Of a DNA stretch of 64,000 nt, positions 48,278-57,468 are shown piece by piece. Below the pieces are notes generated by a model that did no database searches, was not told the DNA's origin, and saw only the letters and a program-made list of their open reading frames with translations. Where the stretch lies: assembly GCF_001509485.1 (NCBI RefSeq), contig NZ_LLZI01000013.1, positions 1-64,000 of the forward strand. Direction: 5' to 3'. Made by a program: the position numbers and the translations under genes. Position 1 is the stretch's first letter; the number at the start of each line of letters is the position of its first letter. Source of the stretch: Streptomyces sp. NRRL F-4489 (GTDB lineage Bacteria > Actinomycetota > Actinomycetes > Streptomycetales > Streptomycetaceae).

Positions 48278-48283
48278 ACTCTA
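48278..48283 (-). promoter_or_regulatory. -10 box for leaderless MBL gene, overlapping the upstream stop codon
   Basis: Minus strand TAGAGT (48283-48278), then seven bases and the ATG of the hydrolase gene. The first three bases, TAG, are also the stop codon of the upstream isomerase-family gene. Confidence 0.5.
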
Positions 48284-49051
48284 GAGCGGCGGGACGGCCG
48301 GCAGCGGCCCGCCGTGGGCCGTCAGCCGCCCGGCGTCGGCGCGCCCGGTGAGCCAGCCGACCAGGTCGGCCGGGGCGCCGGTGACCACCACGTCCGGCTC
48401 GGTGCCGGCGCCGCCGGAGGCGCCGCGTCCGGTGCGCCAGCGGCGGCCGTCGGGGGCGCGCAGTTCCAGGGCGGGCAGGTCGGGGTGGCCGGCGAACTTC
48501 ACCTCGGAGAGGAACGCCAGCTCGCTGTCCAGGAAGGACGGCGGCAGCTGCTCGACCGGATAGCCGACGCCCAGGTCCACATGGTGGAGTTCGACCTCGG
48601 CGAGCCGGCGCAGCGGCAGCCGGTCGGCCCGTTCGACCACGCCGTTGCGCATCTCGACGGTGTACTCCCGGCGGTCCTCCGGGAGCGCCCGCGCCGCCTC
48701 CGTGAACCGGGCCGCGCTCTCCCGCAGATCGTCCAGATGGGACGCCAGCGGGCGGGCGGCGTCCCGTTCGATGTCGCCGTCGCGCGCCTCGGCGCTGGTG
48801 TACATCGGCGTGCGGACGCCGGTGCGCGCCCAGGTCAGGAGGTTGACCAACGCGTCGGCATTACGGGCCAGATGGGCCAGGACGTGGCCCCGGGTCCAGC
48901 CGGGGAGCAGCGACGGTTCGCCGACCGCCTCGTCGTCGAGCTTGCCCAGGGAGACCAGCAGCCGCTCGGTGGAGTCGTGGACGGCGGCGATATCGCGCGG
49001 GAAATCGGGAGGGGTGGAGCCGGGAGGCACGGAGCCAGGAGGGATGGTCAT
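48281..49051 (-). CDS. Maleylpyruvate isomerase-family mycothiol-dependent protein
   Basis: 256 residues. The DinB-like four-helix N-terminal domain has LLPGWTRGHVLAHLARNADAL, whose His is a metal ligand, and RRLAEVELHHVDLGVGYP with two further His residues; the C-terminal domain (PDVVVTGAPADLVGWLTGRA) is the SCP2-like part of this family. Members use mycothiol as the thiol cofactor for isomerisation or conjugation. The start ATG lies six bases after TAGCGT, so it is probably leaderless. The end of the gene abuts the MBL gene promoter. Confidence 0.88.
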   Translation of the reverse strand: MTIPPGSVPPGSTPPDFPRDIAAVHDSTERLLVSLGKLDDEAVGEPSLLPGWTRGHVLAHLARNADALVNLLTWARTGVRTPMYTSAEARDGDIERDAARPLASHLDDLRESAARFTEAARALPEDRREYTVEMRNGVVERADRLPLRRLAEVELHHVDLGVGYPVEQLPPSFLDSELAFLSEVKFAGHPDLPALELRAPDGRRWRTGRGASGGAGTEPDVVVTGAPADLVGWLTGRADAGRLTAHGGPLPAVPPL

Positions 49052-49057
49052 GGGCCG

Positions 49058-49063
49058 ACGCTA
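49058..49063 (-). promoter_or_regulatory. -10 box for leaderless isomerase-family gene
   Basis: Minus strand TAGCGT (49063-49058), six bases before the ATG at 49051; no ribosome site directly upstream. Confidence 0.45.
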
Positions 49064-49216
49064 GCGCCGGGAGGGCGGCTACGGGAGGCGGACGGAGCCG
49101 TTCCGGGTGGAAGAGGGGTGGTGCCGGTGGCACGGGTGGGGCACGGGGGTGTGGAGGGGGCGGACGGACCGCCCGCCGCCGCCACACCTCCGCCGCCCCC
49201 GCGCCCCTGGGGCGCC

Positions 49217-50815
49217 CTACGCGGCCGGTGCCCCCTGGGCCGGCACCGCCGCCGGTGCCCCGAACCACCGTTCCAGCGCGGCGTCCAGCTCCCCGTACGG
49301 GTCCCCGGAGCCGTCCGCATCCCCGGACCCGTCCCCGGCCCCCGCCGCCCAGGCCACGAAGCCGTCCGGGCGGACCAGCAGCCCCTTCAGACCGGGCCGC
49401 TCCGGGCAGCCGGCCGTCACCACCCGGACCCGGTCGCCGTGGCCGGCCGCCCGCTCCCGCAGCGCGGGGTCGTCCGCGAGGTCGAGCAGCAGCCCGCCGC
49501 CGCCGTGCAGATGGTCCGCGAGCCGGCGGCCGTCGGAGAGCCCCAGGTCGGGGGCGCTGCGGCCGGTCAGCGGATGGCTGCCCGGGAGGTCGTAACGCTG
49601 CCAGACGCCGGAGATCTTCTTGACGAGGTAGGTGGTGGCGTCGGTCGTCGCGGAGAGCTCGGCGACGACGTCGCGCAGCGCCGCGGCGTGCGACTCCGGC
49701 CGCATCAGCGCCACTTGGGCCCGGGTCCACTCCAGCACCCACGCGCCGATCGGGTGCCGCTCGGCGGTGTACGTGTCGAGCAGGCCCTCCGGCGCCCAGC
49801 CGCGCACCGTGGCGGCCAGCTTCCAGCCGAGGTTCATCGCGTCGCCCAGGCCGAGGTTGAGGCCCTGGCCGCCGAACGGCGCGTGCACATGGGCCGCGTC
49901 GCCGGCCAGCAGCACCCGGCCGCGGCGGTACTCGGGCACCTGGCGGGCGTTGTCGGTGAAACGGGTCGCCGAGACCACGCCGGTGATCGTCACGTCCGGG
50001 ACGCCGGAGACCCGGCGCAGCGAGGTCTGCAACTCCTCGGCGGTGACCGGGGCTTCGCGGTCAGCGGGCGGGCCGTCGAACTCCACGGTCAGGATCCGGC
50101 CGGGCAGCGGCCCGTGCACATACGTCCCGGTGGCGGTCCAGTTCCAGCCCGCCCCCAGGGCCTCGGAGCCGGTCATCTCCACGATGGCCTGGTGGCCGGT
50201 GATCGACGGGGCGGTCCCGGGGAACGGGAATCCGGCGAGCCGGCGGACCGTGCTGCGGCCGCCGTCGCAGCCCACCAGCCAGCCGGCGTGCAGCGGGCCC
50301 TCGGAGGTGTCCACGCGGACGCCGTCGCCGGCGGCGTCGAAGCCGGTCACGGTGACACCGCGGCGCACCGTGACGCCGAGTTCGGCGGCGCGGGCGCCCA
50401 GGAGCCGCTCCAGCGCCTCCTGGGGGACGAGCCCCACCTCGCCGGCCGGGCCGCTGCCGGCGAAGTCCGGGTCGGACGTGTCGAGCAGGTCGCCGCGGAG
50501 CATGATGCCGGCGAAGTGCCCGGCGAAGCGCGGCACCGGCCGCACCGTCGACGCGCCGGCGGCCTGCCGCTGCCGGGCGAACGCGCCGAACCGCTCCATG
50601 GCGGCGCGCTGCACCTCCGCCACGGCCGGCAGCAGCCCGCGCCGGTACAGCGCCTCGGCGCTGGGGGTGTTGATGGCCCCCGCCTTGATTGTCGTATCCA
50701 CCTCGGTCAGCCGCTCCAGGACGACGACCCGGACCTCGGCCAGTGCCAGTTCGCAGGCGAGCATCAGCCCCACCGGGCCGCCCCCTGCCACCACTACGTC
50801 TGCGTCGTACTTCAT
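49217..50815 (-). CDS. FAD-dependent aromatic monooxygenase (rifampicin-monooxygenase-like)
   Basis: 532 residues of the class A flavoprotein monooxygenases. ADVVVAGGGPVGLMLACELA (FAD dinucleotide fold), LVGCDGGRSTVRRLAGFPFPG (DG motif) and VLLAGDAAHVHAPFGGQGLN with GDAMNLGWKLA (second FAD motif), then a thioredoxin-like C-terminal domain. Homologues include antibiotic-inactivating Rox enzymes and polyketide hydroxylases; which applies is unknown. The ATG at 50815 is seven bases after a TACACT box. It is divergent from a TetR gene that probably represses it. Confidence 0.9.
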   Translation of the reverse strand: MKYDADVVVAGGGPVGLMLACELALAEVRVVVLERLTEVDTTIKAGAINTPSAEALYRRGLLPAVAEVQRAAMERFGAFARQRQAAGASTVRPVPRFAGHFAGIMLRGDLLDTSDPDFAGSGPAGEVGLVPQEALERLLGARAAELGVTVRRGVTVTGFDAAGDGVRVDTSEGPLHAGWLVGCDGGRSTVRRLAGFPFPGTAPSITGHQAIVEMTGSEALGAGWNWTATGTYVHGPLPGRILTVEFDGPPADREAPVTAEELQTSLRRVSGVPDVTITGVVSATRFTDNARQVPEYRRGRVLLAGDAAHVHAPFGGQGLNLGLGDAMNLGWKLAATVRGWAPEGLLDTYTAERHPIGAWVLEWTRAQVALMRPESHAAALRDVVAELSATTDATTYLVKKISGVWQRYDLPGSHPLTGRSAPDLGLSDGRRLADHLHGGGGLLLDLADDPALRERAAGHGDRVRVVTAGCPERPGLKGLLVRPDGFVAWAAGAGDGSGDADGSGDPYGELDAALERWFGAPAAVPAQGAPAA

Positions 50816-50822
50816 GAGCGCG

Positions 50823-50828
50823 AGTGTA
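50823..50828 (-). promoter_or_regulatory. -10 box for the monooxygenase gene
   Basis: Minus strand TACACT (50828-50823), seven bases before the ATG at 50815; leaderless transcript inferred. It lies just beside the direct repeats at 50836-50865. Confidence 0.45.
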
Positions 50829-50835
50829 GTCACTA

Positions 50836-50865
50836 AAAGTTTGTTTCGGATAAAGTTTTTTCGGA
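50836..50865. promoter_or_regulatory. Direct repeats, candidate TetR operator
   Basis: AAAGTTTGTTTCGGA (50836-50850) is followed by AAAGTTTTTTCGGA (50852-50865). This A/T-rich element lies between the divergent monooxygenase and TetR genes and would overlap the -35 region of the monooxygenase promoter. Confidence 0.55.
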
Positions 50866-50925
50866 GGGCGGGAGTCCGGTCAGGGATGATGCGAACGCCC
50901 CACAGGACGGCGGAAGGCGGAGACG

Positions 50926-51681
50926 GTGAGCGGCAGCGGGTCGGCGGGGGAGCGCGAGCGGGAGCGGGACGGCGGGGTGGTGCCGGCGTCCGGGGAGGCG
51001 GCGGAGGACGGGCTCGGCCTGCGGGAGCGCAAGAAGCTGCGCACCCGGCAGCGGATCTCCGGGGCCGCGACGCGGCTGTTCATCGAGCGGGGCTTCGACA
51101 ACGTCACGGTGGCCGAGGTGGCGCGGGCCGCCGAGGTCTCCACGATGACGGTCTTCAACTACTTCCCGCGCAAGGAGGACCTCTTCCTGGACCGCATCCC
51201 GGAGGCGAGCGACCTGCTCGTCAGCGCGGTCCGCGAGCGGGGCCCGGACGAGACGCCGCTGGCCGCGCTGCGCCGGCTCGCGCTGGACCTGCTGGCCCGG
51301 CGCCATCCGCTGGGCGGGCCGGGGGAGGGGTTCGCGTACTTCTGGCGGACGGTGCTGGACGCGCCGTCGCTGCGGGCGCGGGCGCGGGAGGCCGCCGAGG
51401 AGATCGAGGGGGCGCTGGCCGGGGCGCTGGCCGAGGCGGCCGGCCAGGACCCGGCGCGGCCCGGCCGGGAGGTCCGGCTGGCCGCGGCGCTGATCGTCGC
51501 CGGCTGGCGGTCCCTCTACGTCGAGGCCGTCGGCCGGCAGCTGGCGGGTGACCCCGCGGACGCGGTGGCCGCCGACCACGAAGAGGTGATCCGGCACACG
51601 TTCGACGTGCTGGAACGGGCGCTGCCGGACGGCGGGCTGGTGCGCGGCGGATCGGAGGGCGCGACCGGCCGGACGGCGTAA
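50926..51681 (+). CDS. TetR-family regulator
   Basis: 251 residues. After a charged, probably disordered N-terminus (about 35 residues), the TetR DNA-binding domain is clear: RQRISGAATRLFIERGFDNVTVAEVARAAEVSTMTVFNYFPRKEDLF (positions about 40-88; key HTH residues V-A-E-V-A). The C-terminal ligand domain is helical without recognised specificity. GTG at 50926 follows GGCGGAGACG. Divergent orientation suggests control of the monooxygenase. Confidence 0.9.
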   Translation: MSGSGSAGERERERDGGVVPASGEAAEDGLGLRERKKLRTRQRISGAATRLFIERGFDNVTVAEVARAAEVSTMTVFNYFPRKEDLFLDRIPEASDLLVSAVRERGPDETPLAALRRLALDLLARRHPLGGPGEGFAYFWRTVLDAPSLRARAREAAEEIEGALAGALAEAAGQDPARPGREVRLAAALIVAGWRSLYVEAVGRQLAGDPADAVAADHEEVIRHTFDVLERALPDGGLVRGGSEGATGRTA

Positions 51682-51924
51682 CGGCAGGTCACGGGGGCGG
51701 GAAGAGTGCGGGGCCGCCACACGTTCGAGTGAAGAGGGCCGATGAGGCCCGTAAATCGAATGCACGTGCTATAGGCTCGTGTCTGGCATCCCAACGACAG
51801 TGCCGCGACGGCCCCCATACCCTTGGTCGGGGGGCCCGCTCCGCTCCGCCGCCTCTGCTCGCTCACCGCGCGGCGGACGCGAGCCCGTGGCTCCCGCCCC
51901 TCTCCAAGAAAGGTGCCGACCGGC

Positions 51925-54900
51925 GTGGCCGACCGTCTCATCGTCCGTGGCGCTCGCGAGCACAATCTCCGCAACGTCTCGCTCGACCTCCCCCGCGACT
52001 CCCTCATCGTCTTCACGGGGCTCTCCGGGTCGGGCAAGTCCTCGCTCGCCTTCGACACGATCTTCGCCGAGGGGCAGCGGCGCTACGTCGAATCGCTCTC
52101 CTCGTACGCCCGGCAGTTCCTCGGGCAGATGGACAAGCCCGATGTGGACTTCATCGAGGGACTGTCCCCCGCGGTCTCGATCGACCAGAAGTCGACGTCG
52201 CGCAATCCGCGCTCGACGGTCGGCACGATCACCGAGGTCTACGACTACCTCCGCCTGCTCTTCGCCCGGATCGGAAAGCCGCACTGCCCCGAGTGCGGCC
52301 GGCCGATCGCCCGGCAGTCGCCGCAGGCCATCGTCGACAAGGTCCTGGAGCTCCCCGAGGGCAGCCGCTTCCAGGTGCTCTCCCCCCTGGTGCGCGAGCG
52401 CAAGGGCGAGTTCGTGGATCTCTTCGCCGACCTCCAGACCAAGGGCTACAGCCGCGCCCGGGTCGACGGCGAGACCGTCCAGCTCACCGACCCGCCGAAG
52501 CTGAAGAAGCAGGAGAAGCACACCATCGAGGTGGTCGTGGACCGCCTCACGGTCAAGGAGAGCGCCAAGCGCCGGCTGACCGACTCCGTCGAGACCGCCC
52601 TCGGGCTGTCCGGCGGCATGGTCATCCTCGACTTCGTCGACCTGGAGCCGGACGACCCGCAGCGCGAGCGGATGTACTCCGAGCACCTCTACTGCGCCTA
52701 CGACGACCTCTCCTTCGAGGAGCTGGAGCCCCGCTCCTTCTCCTTCAACTCCCCCTTCGGGGCCTGCCCGGACTGCACCGGCATCGGCACCCGGATGGAG
52801 GTCGATCCGGAGCTGATCATCCCGGACGAGGAGCGCTCGCTGGACGAGGGCGCCATCCACCCCTGGTCCGGCGGCCACACCAAGGACTACTTCGGCCGGC
52901 TGGTCGGCGCGCTCGCCGACGCCCTCGGCTTCCGTACGGACATCCCCTGGGCCGGGCTGCCGCAGCGCGCCAAGAAGGCCCTGCTGTACGGCCACAAGAC
53001 CCAGATCGAGGTCCGCTACCGCAACCGCTACGGCCGCCAGCGGGCGTACACCACCGCCTTCGAGGGCGCGGTGCCGTTCGTCAAGCGCCGGCACAGCGAG
53101 GCGGAGAGCGACAGCAGCCGGGAGCGCTTCGAGGGCTATATGCGCGAGGTCCCCTGCCCGACCTGCGAGGGCACCCGGCTCAAGCCGATCGTGCTCGCCG
53201 TCACGGTCCAGGAGAAGTCGATCGCCGAGGTCGCGGCCATGTCGATCAGCGACTGCGCCGACTTCCTCCGCTCCATGACGCTCAGCGACCGCGAGAAGAC
53301 CATCGCCGAGCGGGTCCTCAAGGAGGTCAACGAGCGGCTGAAGTTCCTGGTCGACGTCGGCCTGGACTACCTCTCGCTGAACCGCGCGGCCGGCACCCTC
53401 TCCGGCGGCGAGGCCCAGCGCATCCGCCTCGCCACCCAGATCGGCTCCGGCCTGGTCGGCGTGCTCTACGTCCTGGACGAGCCGTCCATCGGCCTGCACC
53501 AGCGCGACAACCACCGCCTGATCGAGACCCTGGTCCGGCTGCGCGACATGGGCAACACCCTGATCGTGGTCGAGCACGACGAGGACACCATCAAGATCGC
53601 CGACTGGGTCGTGGACATCGGCCCCGGCGCCGGCGAGCACGGCGGCAAGGTCGTCCACAGCGGCCCGATGAAGCAGCTGCTGGCCAACAAGGACTCCATC
53701 ACCGGCCAGTACCTCGCCGGCAAGCGGTCCATCGCGACGCCGGACCTGCGCCGCCCCACCGACCCGGCGCGGCAGCTGACGGTCCACGGCGCGAAGGAGA
53801 ACAACCTCCGCGACATCGACGTCTCCTTCCCGCTCGGGGTGCTCACGGCCGTCACCGGAGTCTCCGGTTCCGGTAAGTCGACGCTGGTCAACGACATCCT
53901 CTACACCCACCTCGCGCGCGAGCTGAACGGCGCCAAGTCGGTCCCCGGTAGGCACACCCGGGTCGCCGGCGACGACCTCGTGGACAAGGTCGTGCACGTC
54001 GACCAGTCGCCGATCGGCCGCACCCCGCGGTCGAATCCGGCCACGTACACCGGCGTCTTCGACCACATCCGCAGGCTCTTCGCGGAGACCATGGAGGCCA
54101 AGGTCCGCGGCTATCTGCCGGGGCGCTTCTCCTTCAACGTCAAGGGCGGCCGCTGCGAGAACTGCTCCGGCGACGGCACCATCAAGATCGAGATGAACTT
54201 CCTCCCGGACGTCTACGTCCCGTGCGAGGTCTGCCACGGCGCGCGCTACAACCGCGAGACGCTGGAGGTCCACTACAAGGGCAAGTCCATCGCCGAGGTG
54301 CTGGACATGCCGATCGAGGAGGCGCTGAGCTTCTTCGAGGCGGTCCCCACCATCGCCCGCCATCTGAAGACGCTCAACGAGGTCGGCCTCGGCTACGTCC
54401 GGCTCGGCCAGTCCGCGCCGACGCTCTCCGGCGGTGAGGCGCAGCGCGTCAAGCTCGCCAGCGAGCTGCAGAAGCGCTCCACCGGCAGCACGGTCTACGT
54501 CCTGGACGAGCCCACCACCGGCCTGCACTTCGAGGACATCAGCAAGCTGATCAAGGTCCTCTCCGGTCTGGTCGACAAGGGCAACACGGTCATCGTCATC
54601 GAGCACAACCTCGACGTGATCAAGACCGCCGACTGGGTCGTGGACATGGGCCCCGAGGGTGGCAACGGCGGCGGCACGGTCGTCGCCGAGGGCACCCCGG
54701 AGCAGGTCGCGGCGGTCCCGGCCAGCCACACCGGCAAGTTCCTGCGGGAGATCCTCGGGGACCGGGTCAGCGACGCCGCGCTCGTGAACGGCTCGGCCCG
54801 CAAGCCGGCCGCCCGCCGGACCGCGGCGAAGAAGGCGGTGGCCGCCGCAGCGACGGCCAAGACGACGGTGACCGCTCCGGCCACGGCGCGGAAGACCGCC

Positions 54901-55023
54901 AAGAAGGCGGCGAAGAAGGCCGTGGATGGCACGGCCACGGCCAAGGCCGACGCCGCGACCACGAAGCCGGCGAAGAAGACGCCGGCCAAGAAGGCGACGG
55001 CGCGGGGCCGCCAGTCTTCCTGA
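51925..55023 (+). CDS. uvrA: UvrABC system ATPase subunit A
   Basis: Damage-recognition ATPase of nucleotide excision repair. 1032 residues from GTG 51925, which gives [20 protein letters not shown]. Two ABC modules: [14 protein letters not shown] and [13 protein letters not shown]alker A motifs, [12 protein letters not shown] and [12 protein letters not shown] signatures, with zinc-binding Cys groups [14 protein letters not shown] and CENCSG/CEVC. The last 75 residues (from about 955) are a Lys/Ala/Thr-rich histone-H1-like tail. No TTGTCAGTG promoter precedes it, unlike uvrB and uvrC; a TATAGG/TAGGCT-type -10 lies near 51771. Confidence 0.97.
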   Translation: MADRLIVRGAREHNLRNVSLDLPRDSLIVFTGLSGSGKSSLAFDTIFAEGQRRYVESLSSYARQFLGQMDKPDVDFIEGLSPAVSIDQKSTSRNPRSTVGTITEVYDYLRLLFARIGKPHCPECGRPIARQSPQAIVDKVLELPEGSRFQVLSPLVRERKGEFVDLFADLQTKGYSRARVDGETVQLTDPPKLKKQEKHTIEVVVDRLTVKESAKRRLTDSVETALGLSGGMVILDFVDLEPDDPQRERMYSEHLYCAYDDLSFEELEPRSFSFNSPFGACPDCTGIGTRMEVDPELIIPDEERSLDEGAIHPWSGGHTKDYFGRLVGALADALGFRTDIPWAGLPQRAKKALLYGHKTQIEVRYRNRYGRQRAYTTAFEGAVPFVKRRHSEAESDSSRERFEGYMREVPCPTCEGTRLKPIVLAVTVQEKSIAEVAAMSISDCADFLRSMTLSDREKTIAERVLKEVNERLKFLVDVGLDYLSLNRAAGTLSGGEAQRIRLATQIGSGLVGVLYVLDEPSIGLHQRDNHRLIETLVRLRDMGNTLIVVEHDEDTIKIADWVVDIGPGAGEHGGKVVHSGPMKQLLANKDSITGQYLAGKRSIATPDLRRPTDPARQLTVHGAKENNLRDIDVSFPLGVLTAVTGVSGSGKSTLVNDILYTHLARELNGAKSVPGRHTRVAGDDLVDKVVHVDQSPIGRTPRSNPATYTGVFDHIRRLFAETMEAKVRGYLPGRFSFNVKGGRCENCSGDGTIKIEMNFLPDVYVPCEVCHGARYNRETLEVHYKGKSIAEVLDMPIEEALSFFEAVPTIARHLKTLNEVGLGYVRLGQSAPTLSGGEAQRVKLASELQKRSTGSTVYVLDEPTTGLHFEDISKLIKVLSGLVDKGNTVIVIEHNLDVIKTADWVVDMGPEGGNGGGTVVAEGTPEQVAAVPASHTGKFLREILGDRVSDAALVNGSARKPAARRTAAKKAVAAAATAKTTVTAPATARKTAKKAAKKAVDGTATAKADAATTKPAKKTPAKKATARGRQSS

Positions 55024-55042
55024 CGCCGCACCGCCGCATCAC

Positions 55043-55096
55043 CGCGCCGCCGCGGGGGCGGAGCCTCGTATTCCGAGGTTCCGCCCCCGCGGCGCG
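55043..55096. terminator. Bidirectional terminator between uvrA and the kinase gene
   Basis: A very strong hairpin: GGGGGCGGAGCCTCG pairs with CGAGGTTCCGCCCCC around TATTC, and the stem extends on both sides with CGCGCCGC/GCGGCGCG. It sits between two convergent genes. Confidence 0.8.
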
Positions 55097-55176
55097 TCCG
55101 GAGCCGGACCGGGATCGGTGGGCACCGGGCAGACCTCGCGGCCCGCCCCCTACACCTCCCCTACGTCTCTAAGCCC

Positions 55177-56196
55177 CTACGCCGCCAACTCCGCCGCGAA
55201 CGGCGGTTCGGCGCCCGCGCGGGAGCAGGTCACCGCGGCCGCCCGGGCGGCGAAGCGGAGGATGTCCGCCCAGTCCGCCCGGGTCAGCCCCGCCACCGCC
55301 GCGTACGACAGCGCGCCATGGGCGTCCAGGCGGTGCAGCAGCGCCGCGTTGACGGTGTCGCCGGCGCCGATGGTGTCGACCACGGCGACCCGTTCGCCGG
55401 GCACCGCGACCTCCCCGCCGTCCCGGGTCAGCACCGTCAGCCCGTCGCCGCCGTGGGTGAGCACGATCGCCGCCGGACCGGCGGCCAGCCACTCCCGGGC
55501 CGCGGCCACAACCGCCGCCCGGCCGGTCCCGGCACCCGCGGCCGAGCCCGTCGTGTCGGCCCCGGCCCCGGCCCCCGCCCCGGTGTCAGCGGCCGCCCCG
55601 GCCCCCGCCAGCCACCCCGCGTCCTCCTCCGACAGCTTCAGCAGGCCCACATCCGGCAGCCAGGAGCGGAAGCGGGCGCGGTAGGCGTCCGGGTCGGGGA
55701 TCAGGCCGGGCCGGATGTTCGGGTCCAGCGCGGTGAAGACGCCGCGCCGGGCCTCCCGCCGCAGCAGCGCCTCGTACGCGCTCGCGCCCGGCTCCAGCAC
55801 CAGCGAGCAGGTGCCCAGCGACAGCGCCCGGGCCGCCGCGGGCAGCGCCGGCGGCAGCGTGAAGTACCGGTCCGCGGTGCCCTCCACGTAGAAGCCGTAG
55901 CCGGCCGAGCCGTCCGGGCTGATGTCCGCCACCGCCAGCGTGGTCGGCTCCGCGCCGCGCTGCACCAGCGAGAGGTCCACCCCGCCGTCCCGCAGCCCGC
56001 GCAGCAGCGACTCCCCGAACGTGTCGGTGGAGACCCGGGAGCAGAACGCGGCGGGCGAGCCCAGCCGCCCCAGCGCCAGCGCCGTGTTGTACGGCCCGCC
56101 GCCGCGCCGCGGCAGCAGCGCCGGCAACGGGCCGTCCGGGGACGGCTGCGGGCTGGGGACGAGGTCGATCAGCGCCTCGCCGGCGACGACGATCAC
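55177..56196 (-). CDS. PfkB-family carbohydrate kinase (fructokinase-like)
   Basis: 339 residues. PfkB signatures are present: GGGPYNTALALGRLGSPAAF near the N-terminus and VVDTIGAGDTVNAALLHRL with the catalytic Asp and anion hole near the C-terminus. Substrate loop residues suggest a sugar such as fructose, as in fructokinases. An Ala/Gly/Thr-rich insertion (about residues 205-225) is unusual. GTG at 56196 overlaps the lacI-type stop codon (GTGA), so the kinase is translationally coupled to its regulator. Confidence 0.9.
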   Translation of the reverse strand: MIVVAGEALIDLVPSPQPSPDGPLPALLPRRGGGPYNTALALGRLGSPAAFCSRVSTDTFGESLLRGLRDGGVDLSLVQRGAEPTTLAVADISPDGSAGYGFYVEGTADRYFTLPPALPAAARALSLGTCSLVLEPGASAYEALLRREARRGVFTALDPNIRPGLIPDPDAYRARFRSWLPDVGLLKLSEEDAGWLAGAGAAADTGAGAGAGADTTGSAAGAGTGRAAVVAAAREWLAAGPAAIVLTHGGDGLTVLTRDGGEVAVPGERVAVVDTIGAGDTVNAALLHRLDAHGALSYAAVAGLTRADWADILRFAARAAAVTCSRAGAEPPFAAELAA

Positions 56197-57272
56197 GGTG
56201 CGGGGGTCCTTTCCTGAGCGGCCGGGGCCCGGCCGGGCGGGGCGGGTCGGGCGGCGGCCGGCCGGGGCTCCCGGTCCCCGGGGCAGCCGCACGAGGTGCG
56301 GTGCACGAAGGCGCAGGGCAGCCGGACGGTGCGCGGCGGCCGGCCCGGGTCGTCGAGCCGTTCCAGCAGCAGCCGGACCGCCGCCGCGCCCAGCTCCTTG
56401 CTGGGCTGGGCGATCGCGGTCAGCCGCGGGGTGAACAGATCGGCCCAGGAGAAGTCGTCGAAGCAGGCCAGGGCGATGTCCCGGGGGACGTCCAGGCCGA
56501 GGTCGCGCAGCGCCCGGAGCGCGCCGATGGTCATGGCGTTGTTGGCGGTGACGATCGCGGTGGGCGGCTCCGCGGCGGCGAGCAGCTGCCGGGTGGCGTG
56601 CTCGGCGCCGTCCGCCTCGGAGTTGCCGCCGGCCAGCAGCTCGGGCGCGAACGGCAGCCCGGCGGCGCGCAGCCCCGCGCGGTAGCCCTCGACGCGTTCG
56701 GTGGTGGTGCTGAGCCCGGGCAGCCCGGCCACCAGGCCGATCCGGGTGTGCCCGAGGCCGGCCAGATGCGTCACGAGGTCGCGCACCGGACCGGTGCTCT
56801 CCGCGCACACCTGGTCGAAGCCGTCGCCGACCAGCCGGTCCAGGAACACCACCGGCACCTGACGCTTCGTCACATACTCGGTCGTCCCGGACGGTTCGGC
56901 GGACGGCGCGACGATCATGCCGTCCACCCGCCGCTCGTGCAGCAGCTGGACGACCTTGCGCTCGTGGTGCGGATCGTCGTGCGGATCGGCGATCAGCAGG
57001 CTGTATCCGGCCGCCAGCGCCTCCGCCTCGACGCCCTGGAGGATCTCGGTGAAGTACGGGTTGCTGATCGCCGAGACCGCCAGCCCGATGGAGCGGGTGC
57101 GGGAGGTGACCAGCGAGCGGGCGAGGGTGTTGTGGGTGTAGCCGAGCTCCTCGATGGCGGCCAGCACCGCGGCCCGGGTGCCCGGGCGCACCGGCCGGGT
57201 GTCGTTCACCACGTGCGAGACCGTGGCCACCGAGACGCCCGCGCGCCGTGCCACATCCACCATCGTCGTCAT
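56193..57272 (-). CDS. LacI-family transcriptional regulator
   Basis: 359 residues. The N-terminal helix-turn-helix MVDVARRAGVSVATVSHVVND and hinge LGYTHNTLARSLVTSRT are followed by a periplasmic-binding-protein-like sugar domain (SIGLAVSAISNPYFTEILQG, IALACFDDFSWADLF). It should repress this locus until a sugar ligand binds. The stop codon overlaps the kinase start, and the gene is divergent from the dehydrogenase-transporter pair with an operator between. The C-terminal tail is Pro/Arg-rich. Confidence 0.93.
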   Translation of the reverse strand: MTTMVDVARRAGVSVATVSHVVNDTRPVRPGTRAAVLAAIEELGYTHNTLARSLVTSRTRSIGLAVSAISNPYFTEILQGVEAEALAAGYSLLIADPHDDPHHERKVVQLLHERRVDGMIVAPSAEPSGTTEYVTKRQVPVVFLDRLVGDGFDQVCAESTGPVRDLVTHLAGLGHTRIGLVAGLPGLSTTTERVEGYRAGLRAAGLPFAPELLAGGNSEADGAEHATRQLLAAAEPPTAIVTANNAMTIGALRALRDLGLDVPRDIALACFDDFSWADLFTPRLTAIAQPSKELGAAAVRLLLERLDDPGRPPRTVRLPCAFVHRTSCGCPGDREPRPAAARPAPPGRAPAAQERTPAP

Positions 57273-57377
57273 CGGCTCTGTCCTTCCCGACGCCCGGCGC
57301 ACCGTGCCCCGGCCGGGCGGCCGGCCCGCGTGCCCGTCCGCCCGTCGCAGTCCATCACAGTACGTCGCCGGAGGCTA

Positions 57378-57404
57378 AGCGTAAACGCTTGCGTAAGCGT
57401 TTAC
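57378..57404. promoter_or_regulatory. LacI-type operator
   Basis: GTAAACGCTT (57381-57390), GCGT, AAGCGTTTAC (57395-57404): perfect 10-base arms, with a second overlapping AAGCGTAAACGCTT core starting at 57377. Such CG-centred A/T-flanked palindromes are typical of LacI-family sites. It lies between the divergent regulator and dehydrogenase genes. Confidence 0.8.
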
Positions 57405-57468
57405 GTCCTGGCGGTTCTTCTGTAGTGTCCCCGCCATCGAACCCCCACGACGACGTGAGGAGGCGCCG

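Noticed and set aside
49950-49958. TTGTCGGTG, a possible further damage-type element
   Set aside because: It lies inside the monooxygenase coding region and has no TANNNT at 8 bases (CGCCGA instead).
51690-51924. LexA (SOS) box or TTGTCAGTG element before uvrA
   Set aside because: I saw neither a GAAC-N4-GTTC-type palindrome nor the TTGTCAGTG motif; only a TATAGG/TAGGCT-type -10.
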